A stretch of 64,000 nt of DNA from Syngnathus acus (GCF_901709675.1 NC_051088.1:15180193-15244192); one strand, 5' to 3'. Positions 1-13,000 are shown, counted from the stretch's first letter. Notes: generated by a model from the letters alone, not told the origin. Numbers and translations: made by a program.

Positions 1-2741
1 CTAATTTAGTCACGTCCACTTAGAATGTCCATTCCATTCTTGTTACGCCGGTTGAGTCTCCAAGAGAAGCACGCAAACGCTAGCGAGCATGGAGGTGAAG
101 CTCGGAAGCATTTCACCAACGGTCATAATTACATAATCCGGGATGGAGCGCAATGGGGGAAGGGCAGGCGCATATTGTCGAGATGCTACGGCCACTAAGT
201 GAGCAGAGGATGACTAATTAAAACTCTTTGAATTATGGTATGAGGCACTGTTTTCGGGAGAGTGGGAAAGCAGATGCAAATAATCTTGCATCCAGACATG
301 CATTGATTCCACAGTAGGCAGCATCTGATCAAGGATGTAATCTCATCTGGAGCCCAGGCTGGCATCACGCCGGCCACGCACTAATCGAGCAGCTAACGCG
401 TCTATCTGGAACATCCCAGCCTACTTTATCCCGCCACGCTGGAAAATGTGACACACTTTGCCTGCTGTGTTACATTACATGCATGGTTGTTTCCTACAGT
501 GTACAGTATCAGGTGACGTGGCTCTAATGTGTTTGGATACGCATGTGTGCAGCACATGTCCATTTTTCTTCTTCTTTTTTTCCTGTCAGAGGTTTGGTGG
601 GTTGAAGAAAAAGCAATTGGGAGCTTTCACACTAATATGACTACCCAGTGGTTGGTTTGAACCAAACTCAATCTGTAGCCTGCCGAGCTTCTTCGTTCAG
701 CTTTTTGCTAGTGACTTGTATGTAGACAACTAGATCGGTGGTTCTTAGCTCCCCGAGTATCACCATAACACCTTAAAATTCATTAGCGCAATAGGTGTTG
801 ATCAAAAACAAGGCAGAAGTTTTATTTCTAACTAGAGTATGCCACTGTAGCATTATGAACATTTAATTCTTCGAATTTTCTCACATAAGAATTACTGCCA
901 CTTTGGGATCATTTTGAGTGGATTCTTTTGCTTCTTAAGTCGCTTATCCCTCGCTAGTCTGTACAGCAAATGTTCCTGTTTACATTCTTCTGACCAATTA
1001 GAGAAGCAACTTTTCTTAACCGTGTTTACACATTCTGCTACATTTGAATTTCTCACTGTGTGGACACTAAAAGAAGCAAGGGAGACATTGAACTTGCTCA
1101 CAACCCATCATCTGGGATGGCCGTTAAGAGTGCCAACTATAAATGTGGAGGCACCTTTGGGGTGACTTGTGCTGTTTGAAACAAACCAATGCGATCGTTC
1201 TGCTAGTGCATTCATTTGGTCAGGTCTGAAAGGTGCGCCCCAAAAAAAGTGTCCTACAAAAAAGGTCGGGTTAAATGTGGACGGTAAAAAGACCAAATCC
1301 ATGGACCAGCGTTAAAGTTCATCTTAAATTTAGCATTCTGAGGTCTGTTGTTTCTGTGCTAGTGGATCAAGTACGGAACGTAGTGAAACACGCCAACCAT
1401 TGGATCATTTTTCCCGAGATGACGCCACCAACCATTCTGGCTGCGTGAAAAGCGTTGACAGAGAAGGGGGGGGGATTTAGTAGGAGATGGGCACGAATGT
1501 TGCTAATCTTCCAGATGATTTCCAGAGTGCGGAATGGTCATGTTCTCTGTGGCCTGGAGGCGTGCCAGATGGCGTGACCAAAGCATTGACATGAGCAGAC
1601 CAACGGTTGAGTATTTGACGGTAAAAGAAGGTACAAGCTTTGTTGCGTGGGACAAATGGAGCTTTGGAAAGCCCCTGTGCAAGCTACTATTCTTTAAATA
1701 ACGAGTGAAAGCAGATGGCAGTCAAATCAACACGTGATAACGCCATTAAGGTCATCTCAGTGCTAATTGGGCGGGCAACTGGAAAAGTGCAGCACGAAGC
1801 TTTGGAAAGGAGCTAGTTTACTGGAAGTGGCAACAAATGACTGCATTAATGAACGGGTCATTAGGTAGAATACTTGAAGCCATCACGTGTCCGCATCATT
1901 TCCATTCACTAATCGTCAGCAGAGATGCTTGATGGTCACAAGAATAGTCCAATGGGACGTCTACAAGTGAGCCAGAGCAGTCTTTAACCTGGCTCCATTT
2001 TACGCAGCAGTCGGATGGAATCTTCGGTAAACAAGTCATTAGGTTTGCCGTCGCATGCGAGTGCTGGGTAGCTAAAGAGCAACCATCCATCCATTCGCCT
2101 TGCCTCTCCGAAAAGCATACAATACTCTGCGGTGGCCCCTCCCACCTCTGCTTGTCTTACTTGTGCTAAGTGAAGGGCCTAATGAGGCAGAAGGGCAGGG
2201 TTTTTGCACGCGGTTTCTCGTCTCATTATGCATGCATTCATTCGCCCTTGCATCACGTCAGCCGGACAGCAAAACAAGTGACTCTCTGAACATCCCGGAC
2301 ATAAATAGAAAAGAAGCCTCACATGCTCAAAATTGAGTCTTCACTTTGTAGGTGCAACAAGTACATTTATTTAACAAGGGATTTTTCAATCACGGAAAGA
2401 GTGAACATGTTACATTTGTGTCAATTCAGATTATGCCGCATCAAGTCTTGAAGCAACGTACTTAGGTCATATAAGTGGCTTTTTATCACCACCAAAAGGC
2501 ACAAGTGTTTCCAAACCACCGCCTGTTTGTGGTTAGCCAATCACAAAACTATCCTCAGGCGAGTTACTGGTGAAAAATAAAAAAACTCAAGCTATTTGCT
2601 TTTTACAGTAATGCCCAGAAATACCATAAAATGGAGCCTAAAATTTGTCTAAATAGGAAAGTAAAAATTGGTGTCAGGAAATATGTTGAAGTAACACAGA
2701 GATTAAGTCGAGCCCAGGCTGGATCTATTTGATAAAAAAAA

Positions 2742-2779
<38 letters not shown>

Positions 2780-4574
2780 TCTTATGGTGTTTTCCAATTT
2801 GCGTTGATATGCTGGGAATAAAATGAAGACTTTCAAGATTTTGTTGATCCCATTCTGGTTTGATCAATGACTGTTCAATAACTAAATCAATCATCAACTT
2901 GTACGGACAAATTAAAGCACCTCGTGACGGCAGAGTAATATAACAGCTATGCTATAATAAAAAGGTATTTTCTGCTCAAGTCGCCTCCTGCCACAAGTGT
3001 TCCTTTCTTGTAATATAAAAAGGAATATGGTGACATCCAATTACCTGCCAGCCACACAGCAATACAACCACTTTGTTATTTCCCCTTCTCGCCTTCAAGG
3101 ACAGACACTCACTCGTGCCAGATCTCACATGTCAGCTCTCAAAGCTCCACGCGCTGTCTCCGACCTTTGAGTGCTCGCAGAAACATGTGAGCTCACAGTG
3201 CGCTGTGCACGGAGCTCAAATTTCACGACCACATTTGGCCCCTCTCTGTTTCCGACGGACGCGTGGCCTGTTTTGTTCGTTGGGATATTCTGGAACACGC
3301 TATTGATCGTATGGCGGGGAGTCCATAGAGGTCATGTCGATGTGCAACACATCCTTACTGCCTAGCCAACTAAAAAAACAACAGCTGGAATTAACTTTGA
3401 TAGAAAAGTCTGCTATCAATGAGATATTCTTCATTGTAAATCTGATCCTAAGTATTTGTTTCAAATGCTTGAATAACTGATGTACTGGAAAAATAACCAT
3501 TAGCTTTGGAGGGAAAAAAAAAAATTCTGAGGAATTATGTACAAAAAGGCAACACATGCAAGTAGCGTTCCACTCTCTCGCAGTGTTGTTTACTTGACTG
3601 TTCTCGGCCCGGTCACGTTTCACCGCAGCCTCGTGTTGCCTTTGCTTACTTGGAGTAAATGCTAGGATTGAACCACATAGTTTACATGGTATGTAATTGA
3701 CAAAATAACCAAGGTGCAGAAATTGTATCAACATGCCACTCGTTTGAAAACAGCACATCAGCATGTCCAAATGTAAACGAGTTTTACAAAAAAAAAGATT
3801 ATGCTCACAAGCTATCCGGGATGTGCATCCCTCCAAGAAAAGAGGATTCGATACGCGCGTTACGATTCAAGGAGGGTTCCATTTTAAAGTGGGGTGTATC
3901 GATTTAGTGGGATTACGATTTGCTTTGACGTGGGACGGCTCAGTTCGAAAGGGAGCCTCGGAATCTCGGTTCATCGCTTTGCCGAAGATTGAGTCTGGTG
4001 AGTAGTCGGATCAAGACAGTAATGAACCAATCAGTGAAGAGCGGACGTGATGCCGGAGAAAAACATGTCTTTTTTTTGGAATAAGAATAATTGAGTTTAA
4101 TGCTGAAGAAACCCGTCATTTTGAATGATGGACGGAATGAATAGACGATGTCACTGCAGATAAACAAATTTGATTGGACGGTTTGTTTTGAACGGAGGCC
4201 CAGCCGTGGTGAATGGCGTGCCCTCCGGATCCGCTTTCTTCGTGGGTGTGCCTTGCCAGGCAATTCAAAAGGAAGGGTCTCACGCAATGAGTTTCTTGTT
4301 GTCATTTGCCATGCACGAATGAACTTGTCTTTAATGTAATTGCGTCATTTCCTTCAAAGACCTTGATTCAAGAGAATTTGTACGGCCTACCGACGATAAG
4401 CAAGTTCAAATGGTTAAGTTCTTCACATTCCTTTTTGTAAACCAAATTCTTCCATAATCTGTTTTTGTATATCTCTATGGCATTCCCTTGTCAATTCAAA
4501 ACAAGCTAGAGACAATAATCATGTTCCGTCTGTGAAATTAACAGACTATTCAAAGTGCATGTTTACCACCTTCA
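1..4574. other. Gene-poor flank downstream of irs2 (presumed irs2 3' region)
   Basis: I can support no protein-coding gene here; the open frames are short, lack family resemblance and overlap on both strands. Because irs2 is transcribed leftwards, its terminal exon and 3' UTR should lie here or beyond the left edge. Minus-strand AATAAA signals (tttatt on the plus strand) occur near 819 and 2366. The stretch contains a (TA)n run at 2747-2774 and a second at about 4577-4593. The 3840-4320 part looks like old repeat material that I cannot name. Confidence 0.5.
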
Positions 4575-4654
4575 TTATATATATATATATATACAACGGT
4601 TTTGAATCACGTAATAGTGATTGCCAATGACTGCCAAAAAAACAAAGGTCTCAC

Positions 4655-7600
4655 CTTTGGCAGTAGTCGCAGACTCCTTGAAGCCCAAGCAGACATATGG
4701 CGAGCTGTGTAATCCATTGATACCCTGTTTGCAGCTGCTAACTGGTTTGAAGCCATCCAGATCATCACATTTGTTGTCCAGCAGGTTCAAGGCAATGTAG
4801 TTGAGTCTGTTTGGGTACCGGTTCACGGGGCTGCCGTACTCCTCGTCTGAGCCCTCGCTGCTCCGCGAGGAGATGTTCTCCACAGAGCTGTGTCTCTTGC
4901 CGGTATCGCCGCAGGCGAACGAAGGGAAGACGGGCGTCACGGTGGCCGTGGAGGAGAAGGTCTCCGAGCTGTGGCGTCTACGTCCTTGCGGATTGGCCCG
5001 GATCACTTTGGCCGAGCAGTCGGGGTCCAGTGTGGATGAAGAGGCGGCCCCAAGGAGGAAGACACCGATTCCTTCTGGGACAGCCGGCTGTTCCAGGGAA
5101 TGCCTCCGTCCTCTGCTGCTCTGACTGAGAGATGCCAGAACAAAAACAACAGACCTTCAATATTAAAAGATACCTCTGCAAAGCACAAGAGACAAGTTTC
5201 AGTGTTGTCTGTATTCTTATATCATATGTTGAACTTCTTTGAGCTGAATCAAGGAAAAAGAAACACACACATACCTTGTTGTAACTTGAGGAACAAGCTG
5301 CGGGGGTGAGTTGGTCATCTCAAACGTCATCTGCGTATAGTCATTATGCCCCTCTTGGCCTTCTCTCGTCTGTTTCTGGCCACCCAAATGGTACAGCTCG
5401 TCCTGCTCCGACCGGGGACACAAGGAGAGATCTGAGAGTGCGTCTGGGTGCTCCGCAGCAAGAGCGTCAGCCTCCTTGGGCTGGTGCAGGGCCATCTCGA
5501 GTTTGATGTAGGAAGTCAGACAGGGCCTCCTGGAACCGTCGTCACAAGAACTCAGAGATGACGACTGGCTCTCCGTGGACTCGGTCGAAGGCGGAGAGAT
5601 TCTGGTGCCGCTGAAGTCAATGTTAATGTACTCTCCGGGGCTGCGGGGCTCACCGGGTACTGGGTACTCCTGCATGCTAGGCAGCGTCCGGAGAGTTTCC
5701 AGGGACAGCCTGTTGGGCCTGCCGAGCCTCCCTCTGTGGGTCAGGTTGTGTCTGGCCGGGGAAGCGGTCGAAGGGCTCAGCGGCGAGTCCTGGGCCGAGG
5801 CAGGTTGCATCACGGAATAGTAGTCTGCATCTGCCGCCCTCTGCCTGGAACTTTGAGGGCTCATCAACACGTACTGGTTGCTGTCGTCATTCTTGGAGCC
5901 TTGGACTTTAGCGGGGAGGGAGAGGGAGCCGGGCTGGTACACTGGCCTCACGGATGTCGGTTCTCCAGCCATCAAACCCATGTAGTAGTCAGGGGGGGTC
6001 TGGAGTGCAGCTGGATTTCCGGGTGACATGTTCATGTATTCACCATGCCTGTCAGGGCTCTCCGTGGAGGACTTGGAGCCACACCACATTCGCATGTAGC
6101 CACTGTCCTCCAGTGAGATGCTCGAGGGGGAGCTGGTTTTGTAACCCCTGCTGGTAGCCCCGTGAGGGTGCACTCTGGGGTTCACAATCTGCTTTGGTGC
6201 AGAGACGCACATGGGGCTCATGGGCACGTAGTTGTCGACCTTGCCGGAATGCGGCGCCACGCCTGGAGTCATGGGCATGTAGCCATCGTCACCGAGGTTA
6301 CTACTAGAGCTTCTGGTTGAGCCAATCTCTATGTCTCCATAATCTTCTGGGTAGCAGACTTTAGGTGAGGCGGAATGAGAGTTGTGTCCATCGCGGGCCT
6401 GGATGAGCGTGTACTCATCCAGGGATGCGGAGGATAGCGGCGTCACAGCTTTTTGAGGACGTGGCGTGGTGAGGGAGTGAGTTCGCTTCCTGTAAGCTTT
6501 ATCCATGAACATGTAGCCACAAGTGTCGCTCATGTCACGGGATGAAGGGGTGCTCGACAGGGAGTCTGGGGTTTCGCTGCGGGTTAGGGGGAGGAACTTT
6601 GCTTCAAGCGGACTGCAACTGTAATCGTCGCACAGCATGAAGCTGGTGTCGCCGAGCGACCCGCTGCAACTGTAAGCTTGTCCAGCCTTGTTGGGAGTGG
6701 AGAGATTCTGTCCGGGTGACATGCTGATGGGGCTGGAGGCGGCGGGAGGGGAGTTGGAACCTGGCATGGACAGGCTGTGATGCAGGTTGAAGGACGACTC
6801 GAGCATCCTGCAAGTGCGCCCGTTGCTCAGAGTGTTGGATCTGCTGAGTTGAGCGGCGACATTCGGACTGGCGGCTCTTCCGTTCACGGGCATTGACATG
6901 GACACGGGCCGCGGCACGCTTCCGTCGCCCTCGCTGGAGGTTCTCACGCGGCAGGATGTAAACTTCCTTCCTGGAGATGTGGCGGCGGCGGCGCTGGCTG
7001 TTCTAGATCTCCTCACCAGGCCCGTCTGACTTGGGGGCAAGTTAGTGAGGTTGCGTCGCGTGGGCACAGAGATGGGGGTGGTGCTGGCTGACTGGCTTTT
7101 GCTTCTGGGCCTGAACTCTGAGAGCTCCTTCATGGCCTTCATAGCTTCCAGGATGGTCTCGTGGATGTTCTGGGCAACTACAGAGTCCTCCGCCTGCATC
7201 CAGAACTCCCCGGCCCCGGTTACTGCTGATCGCCCTACCTCGATGAAGAAGAAGCTGTCAGAGTGGCCGCATCTCCTGATGTTCATGAGCTGTAAACACA
7301 CCGCGGCTGTCTCGGAGTTCAGCTTCACAAAACTGATGGTTCGGCTGGACAAACAGAGCCTATAGACTCCCGTGAGATTCTTCACTTGACCCAGACCTTT
7401 GGATTTTAAATTGACCTGCCATACCTCCTTGTATGCCTCTGTCACTGGGGTGACGAGTCCATAGTTGGCCTCCTCAAAGCCGACAAGGGAGGAGGTGGAA
7501 GCGGGGCTGTCGTACACCCTTCCCTCGGCGAGGAGGTCGGTCAGAACCTCGTACCAGCTCTCTTGATCCTGCTCGCTGTCCGCAGCCACGGCGAAGTACT

Positions 7601-7883
7601 CGTCCTTGGTGTAGAGGGCGATAAGGTGTTTGTGTTTGGCGTCCGCCCGCTTGTTGACGCAGAGGCAGGAGTCCAAACTTATCACCCGTTTGGCGGCGCC
7701 CTTGTTCCGCCATTTCTTCTCACTCTCGTAGTACTCCAGCCGAGCTGGCGAGCGATCGGCGGGCTCCCTCAACACGAAAAAGCGCCTGTGTCCGTGTTTC
7801 TGCTTCCTCAAGTAGCCGCACTTCTTTACGCCATTGACGCTATTAGATAACAGGTGTCCCGCCACCCCCGGAGGACTTGCCAT
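4655..7883 (-). CDS. irs2: Insulin receptor substrate 2 (two exons shown; last residue lies on an unplaced exon)
   Basis: Cytoplasmic docking protein for activated insulin and IGF-1 receptors, recruiting PI3-kinase p85, GRB2 and SHP2. Exon 1 is 7883-5275 and exon 2 is 5124-4655, giving 1026 aa plus one base. The start MASPP matches the IRS2 N-terminus. A PH domain lies at about residues 20-122 and an IRS-type PTB at about 148-253. The YxxM docking tyrosines seen are Y457, Y535, Y552, Y596, Y616, Y671, Y689 and Y849, and Y752 (YINI) is GRB2-type. SASLDEYTL around Y491 corresponds to the KRLB region specific to IRS2, which separates it from IRS1. Exon 2 encodes the conserved RRHSSETFSSTATVTPV block and the C-terminal YIAL and YVCL sites (SHP2-type positions). 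The frame then meets a strong donor (AAAG|GTGAGA) one base into what should be the final Glu codon, so a short last exon is expected. If unspliced, the frame would run to 4575. Which teleost paralogue (irs2a or irs2b) cannot be decided here. Confidence 0.93.
5125..5274 (-). other. irs2: 150-bp intron inside the irs2 coding region
   Basis: Donor ACAACAAG|GTATGTG at 5275/5274 and acceptor CATCTCTCAG|TCAG at 5125/5124 on the minus strand. Splicing joins codon AG|T in phase 2 and restores homology to the IRS2 region just upstream of the AKVIRA..PQ block. Reading through instead reaches a stop within about 20 codons. The retained reading frame and homology on both sides make it a real intron. Confidence 0.85.
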
Positions 7884-9942
7884 CTCTCGTGACCGAGGAC
7901 CAGAATGCGCTCAATTCCAAAAAGCAAAATTAAAGATATTACGACGCAACTTTCATTTAATCCATAGCGGACGTGTCCGCTGCGTTCATGTTAAAAAACG
8001 GTGCGCGCAAGAGGACTGTATGACTGATCCCGTTGTGGAGAAAAACAACATGTGACGCGCAGCAGCTAAAACCACAGGAGAACACTGAGTCATAGGGGGG
8101 CGTGCCTGTCCATCAACCAGCTGCGAGGCCTCTCATTGGCTATGCCGGTAATTCAAACGCTGCAAACCCCGCCCCTTGTACTTACCCCCATTTCCAAAGA
8201 AAAACAAGATCCGTTGACAGCCATTGAAACGTGTCTTCAAAACACAGTGAAAGTTCTGCCATATGATCGCTAAATAGATTGATTACATATGTGACGATCG
8301 GTTGATGTTTGGATTATTGACGATTTGCAACATTAACCCTGGCTTGTTAATGAGCATTTAGTAGGCACTGCCACTTGTAAACAACCCTGACGGCCTAATT
8401 GTTACATAAGCGATGTCAAGGCGTATTTTTAAACCAGGGATTCTTCCTCTCATCTCGCTTCTGTACAACACAACACATTTTTTCCCAGGCAGCAAACCGG
8501 GTTATCATTGACTGCTTTTAACTGTAATCCAATCTAAAAAGAACAACAAACGTCGAATAGTTCCAAACGTAAATAGCAACAGTTAAGCTTGCGTATCATG
8601 CGTCATAAACGTTACTGCTGGACACAACATCCTCACATCTGAGGGAGGATGAATGTGTCAAAGGGTTCAGTTCGCTGTACTGGAGCCATCAATGTGCAGA
8701 AATGCTGCCATCTTCTGGACTTTTAGCTACACTGCAGACGATCTTGAGCAAAGAGAATATTGGATGGTGTAAAATGACGCCAGAAAAACCACTGCCAAGT
8801 GCATAGGACATCAGGGATTTAAAATGTCTGAGCCATATGTTTCTGCGAATTAAGCAGAGATTTACTACAACCAAATTCAACAATAGTGGTTCTTTCATCT
8901 CTCTGGTCCATTTTTTGTCTGATTGAATGTGTTTAGCAGTATTGTGTCACTAAATCAGAGTGGTGTTTATGTGTTTGCTTATCGATTAAAGAATGTTGAA
9001 CATATGCTGCAATCAGGCTTAACCCTGTTGAATCAACACTTTTGCAAAACAGACCACGCAGAGGTCAAATGTCACACACAAACAAAAGCTGGCATCACAT
9101 GACCAGTCATGAGACATCTTGAGAGAGTCCCTCTTAGAAGGTTATACTCTCAAATATACACATACAACATCCGTTTTGAGAAGTTGGGACAACGTCAAAA
9201 GTTTTTCTAATTTTGTCAAATTGTATATTTTTGCATTACGTAATAAAAAAGTGCATTATTGAAATATGTGTGAAGTAAATAAAAATACATTCGCGTTTTT
9301 AGCAGTTAGATTATTTTGTTTTATTTTGTTTCATCACATGCTGGAACTACATTAAAGTTGAATTTGGTCCTGTATTTTATTTTATTCTTATTTCTTAGGG
9401 AGAGACTGATTTAAAATTGAATTTTGACAACTTTAATTTCCTTTAATACAGATTTGTTGTGAATAATAGTCAGTCATTAGAATTATGTTTGTTTAATAGA
9501 TCTATTACAGAAGCTTAACGTCGTATAAGGTCGACCTTATATGACGTTAAGCTTCTGTAATGGGGTTTGAAGTTGGTATCATAGTAAACATCAAGCAAAC
9601 GTAAATAAATTGACGTTTATTAGTTATTTGATCGCCGAAGATTAGACTCGGCGTAGATATTTGACGTCTGCCATACTTTTCTGTGTGGTTAGGTTGAACA
9701 CTTGCTTGAAGCTGGTCCCCCACGACCCCACGCAAAATTTAAGGGAAATAGTCTGTTTCATTTGTGCTGTAAAAAAATTCGTCTGTGCTGCTACGTTTTT
9801 TTTTTTTTTAAATTAAGAAAGATTATTTTGTGAACGAGACACAATCTGACACTTCTAATATGGCGGACGCGTTGTCGCATCTTGGCAACGGTGCAAAGTA
9901 CAACCTTCTATACGTGTATAACTCGTTTGTAACGCTCGCGTC
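7884..9942. other. irs2-acp2 divergent intergenic region
   Basis: The two genes are head to head, about 2.1 kb apart between start codons. The first 350 bp upstream of irs2 are relatively GC-rich and probably contain its 5' UTR and promoter; I see no clear TATA box. The middle (about 8,300-9,800) is AT-rich with no gene and holds the palindrome listed separately. Sequence near 9,860 (AATATGGCGG) resembles a YY1 core and, with the CpG-richer 9,840-9,990 interval, marks the acp2 promoter side. Confidence 0.5.
9504..9561. repeat. 58-bp spacerless palindrome
   Basis: The left arm 9504-9532 and right arm 9533-9561 are reverse complements over 29 bp with one mismatch (9523 g against 9542 t), centred on GGTCGACC. 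There is no loop or spacer. A transcript would fold into a single long hairpin. It lies about 460 bp upstream of the acp2 start and I see no transposon termini around it. Confidence 0.9.
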
Positions 9943-9952
9943 GTCACGTGAC
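9943..9952. promoter_or_regulatory. acp2: CLEAR element (TFEB/TFE3 site) of acp2
   Basis: The sequence is GTCACGTGAC, a perfect 10-bp palindrome identical to the CLEAR consensus bound by TFEB-family bHLH-Zip factors at lysosomal genes. It is 71 bp upstream of the ATG of a lysosomal enzyme gene, in a CpG-rich stretch where the transcription start would be expected. Motif identity is seen; function is inferred from the family. Confidence 0.75.
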
Positions 9953-10022
9953 GTAACGGAGTAGTGTTTGGCTAAAGCTGCCTCAGTTTGCCGAAGAAAA
10001 GCTCGGCTTCACCGACTTTGTC

Positions 10023-13000
10023 ATGCTCCTCAGATTTCTACTGCTTTTGACGGTGGGCGCTCTCTGCGGGGAAGTCACAGCGGAGAAAAAACTGGAATAC
10101 GTAACCGTGGTGAGTATATTTAGTCCTCTGTGAGGGATCCGCGCCAGGCAAAACTCCCGAGAGGAGGGTGAATATATTGCCACGATATAAATAGAGCGTA
10201 AACGTAAGATGTTCATATGTGTCAAGTGTCGGGTATTCAACCAGGGAATATGGATATTTTGCGCACTAATTTGTGCCCACGAAATAACTGGCGCAAAAAA
10301 AGCGAATTTGTGACTGGTTATTCCCTTGAAGAATTTAGACGTAGGGATAAAAAAAATGATGCGCACCTTCGCGAGAGAAGACAATGCGCGATGTCCTCCA
10401 GCAACATGGCTCGCTGTCAAGTGTATTTAAATTCTTGTGGCTAAAAATTCTTTCCAATACCAGGGTTTACAAAACGTTTATTAACTCGCCCCTAGCTCCA
10501 ACTACGGAAGAAGATTAGGGCCAGTGAAGAAAAAAAAACGAGGGGTGACAGGATTCTGACTTTTTTCTCAGAATTCTGACTTTAAAGTCAGAAGAATTCT
10601 GACTTTAAAGTCAGAAAGTGGGAATTCTGACTTTAAAGTCAGAGACACAGAATCTGTCAGGGAAGTGACAATTAGAATTTTTTTGGACCCAGTCATAATT
10701 TGCCATTTTAACACCATGGCATCAAACATCTCACATACTCCATTGTTACAACATGAAAAAATCCACTCAGCACAATGTACAGCAAAAGTTTATGCCCCCC
10801 CACCCCCTTCAAACAGTTGTTTTGTTAGCTCCGGCTAATGATTGTGAGCTAATTTTAGAGGTCACGTTTTTACTGACTTTATTCTGAAAGACAGAGAAGG
10901 TCAAAGACCAGATAAGAACACCAGTAGTATACACACTATTTGGGCAGTTTTCGATGTCGGGTTATTTGCAAGGGATGCACTTTTACCTCGATTATCCCCA
11001 ATGATAATTGATCTTTGCAGAAATGCACCGAGACTACGCAAAATAATGCTCCGCCTGTGGTGGCGATGACCCCACAAGCCCCATCGGCAACCATCGACTT
11101 TTGAACATTGTCGCCTTTTTTAATCAATTCAATTTGTAGTTAACACACAAAGGTAACATGATCTACTCATTCCCACTCGTTTGTGTGCACTGAACGAAAA
11201 TGCAAACTGACACCTTGACTGTTCTCAAAGACTAAACTTCATGTGTGGGTGAATGGTGATAGAATGACTGTACGAAACAGGACCGACCAAGATAAGGGTT
11301 TTGTAATCCACTCATGGGGCCATTTGAGTCTGACACGCGGTTTCCCTGTCTTGCAGTTGTTCCGACATGGCGACAGATCACCGGTCAAAGCCTATCCTAC
11401 AGATCCATACCAAGAGAGTGCCTGGCCTCAAGGCTTTGGACAGCTATCACAGGTCTGGAGATAAAATATCTATTTTTTTCAGAATGATTCCCTTTGTTAC
11501 ATCACTTTGGTAATCCGATGAGCTCTGTGCACACCTTCCAACGGCACACTGCGTGGTTTTGTTTGTCCTCAGGAAGGGATGCGGCAGCACTTGGAGCTGG
11601 GCCAGTTTCTGAGGAAGCGTTATGACGGCTTTCTTAACGAAAGCTATGTCCGACATGAGGTAAATGTTTAGATAGGCGACCGGGTGTTTTGGAGATCAGA
11701 GAAGATCATGTCATTTCCATCTTAATCGGGTGAAAAAGATAAAACTTTAAAATAAAGATATTACTGAATAGAACAGTTTACAGGTTTGTGTGATGGTGCA
11801 AATATGACACAAGGCAGAAAACTGCATCTACAAAAATGCTGGAATGCTAGCCTGCCATCAGATAGTCATAGTCCGCTCACTCTTTCAGTGTCGGAGGACT
11901 CGTAAAACCCAAAAGGCAACCAGTTTAACAGTTACCTCTGTCACATAACACTTGGATTCAAAGCAATTTACCTCAGGCAAAACGTATAAGTCACACATTA
12001 GAACTACAGCAGTAAAGAAGAAGGCTCGATTCCAGTGGTTTATATTGGCTGCTTGAGCTGAATTGTTGCTGATGGTTATATTATACTGTGGTGTTTGCAT
12101 ATAGAATTCCCTATAGAACTAAGGCTTGAAGGGTGTGACATGAATGTGGTGTTTATCTGCAAACGCACTCGCACATGATTGTTTCAGTTCCTCATTTTAC
12201 GAGGATGTTCAGTCAAGTCTTTTGTGACAGACTTCCACCACAATACCATTGTTTTATGCCAGTCGTATCATTTTATGTTTTTTGTTGTATTCATTCATCA
12301 TCATCATCGGTTTAAAGTCCGCTTTCCAGGCGCCGCTGGGTTGGACTGGGTTCTCGATATGGCCGGGAACGGTCCATGGCGATCTCGTGGTTAATGCCAA
12401 TTTTTATTTTTTTTTTCCAAGCATACTACTCAGACTTGTACAACAAGTCATTCGCCATACCGTGAAACTATTGTCTGACGCTAATCCTGTCCGTGGTGCC
12501 TATAAGGTCGGGGACGACCGGTTTATATGATGAAAGGCTTTGCTTACTTGTGTCCTCAGATCTCAGTGCGCAGCACAGACTACGATCGTACCCTGATGAG
12601 CGCCGAGGCCAACCTTGCCGGTAATGTTCCCCGTAAACGCTTCAACCTAAATGTTGACTTGTAGGTTTTAGGACTTAAAATTGTAAGCAAGCCTCCTTCC
12701 CTTTGCAGGTCTTTACCCCCCCAATGGTGAGCAGGTCTTCTCACCAAACATCAAGTGGCAACCCATCCCCGTCCACACGGTTCCGCAAAGCGAAGAGAAG
12801 GTAGATATAAAAACATAGTGGCCTTTAATGTGATTTCTTGTCTTATTGATTGAATGTGTTTATATTTTCCAGCTGCTGTCCTTTCCTCAGAGAGATTGCC
12901 CTCGCTTCGAAGAGCTCATGCGTGAAACCGAGCAAACGGAAGAATATCGTAACGTCACAACGGCTAACCGGGTCTCCCCTCCCTCCTTTTTTTTACACAC

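Noticed and set aside
3300-3836. 178-codon open frame on the minus strand
   Set aside because: It spans low-complexity AT-rich sequence, shows no domain or family resemblance, no splice partners and no conserved composition; chance frame.
10553-10644. CRISPR-like direct repeats
   Set aside because: Only three copies, spacers of 5-9 bp, self-palindromic unit, inside a vertebrate intron.
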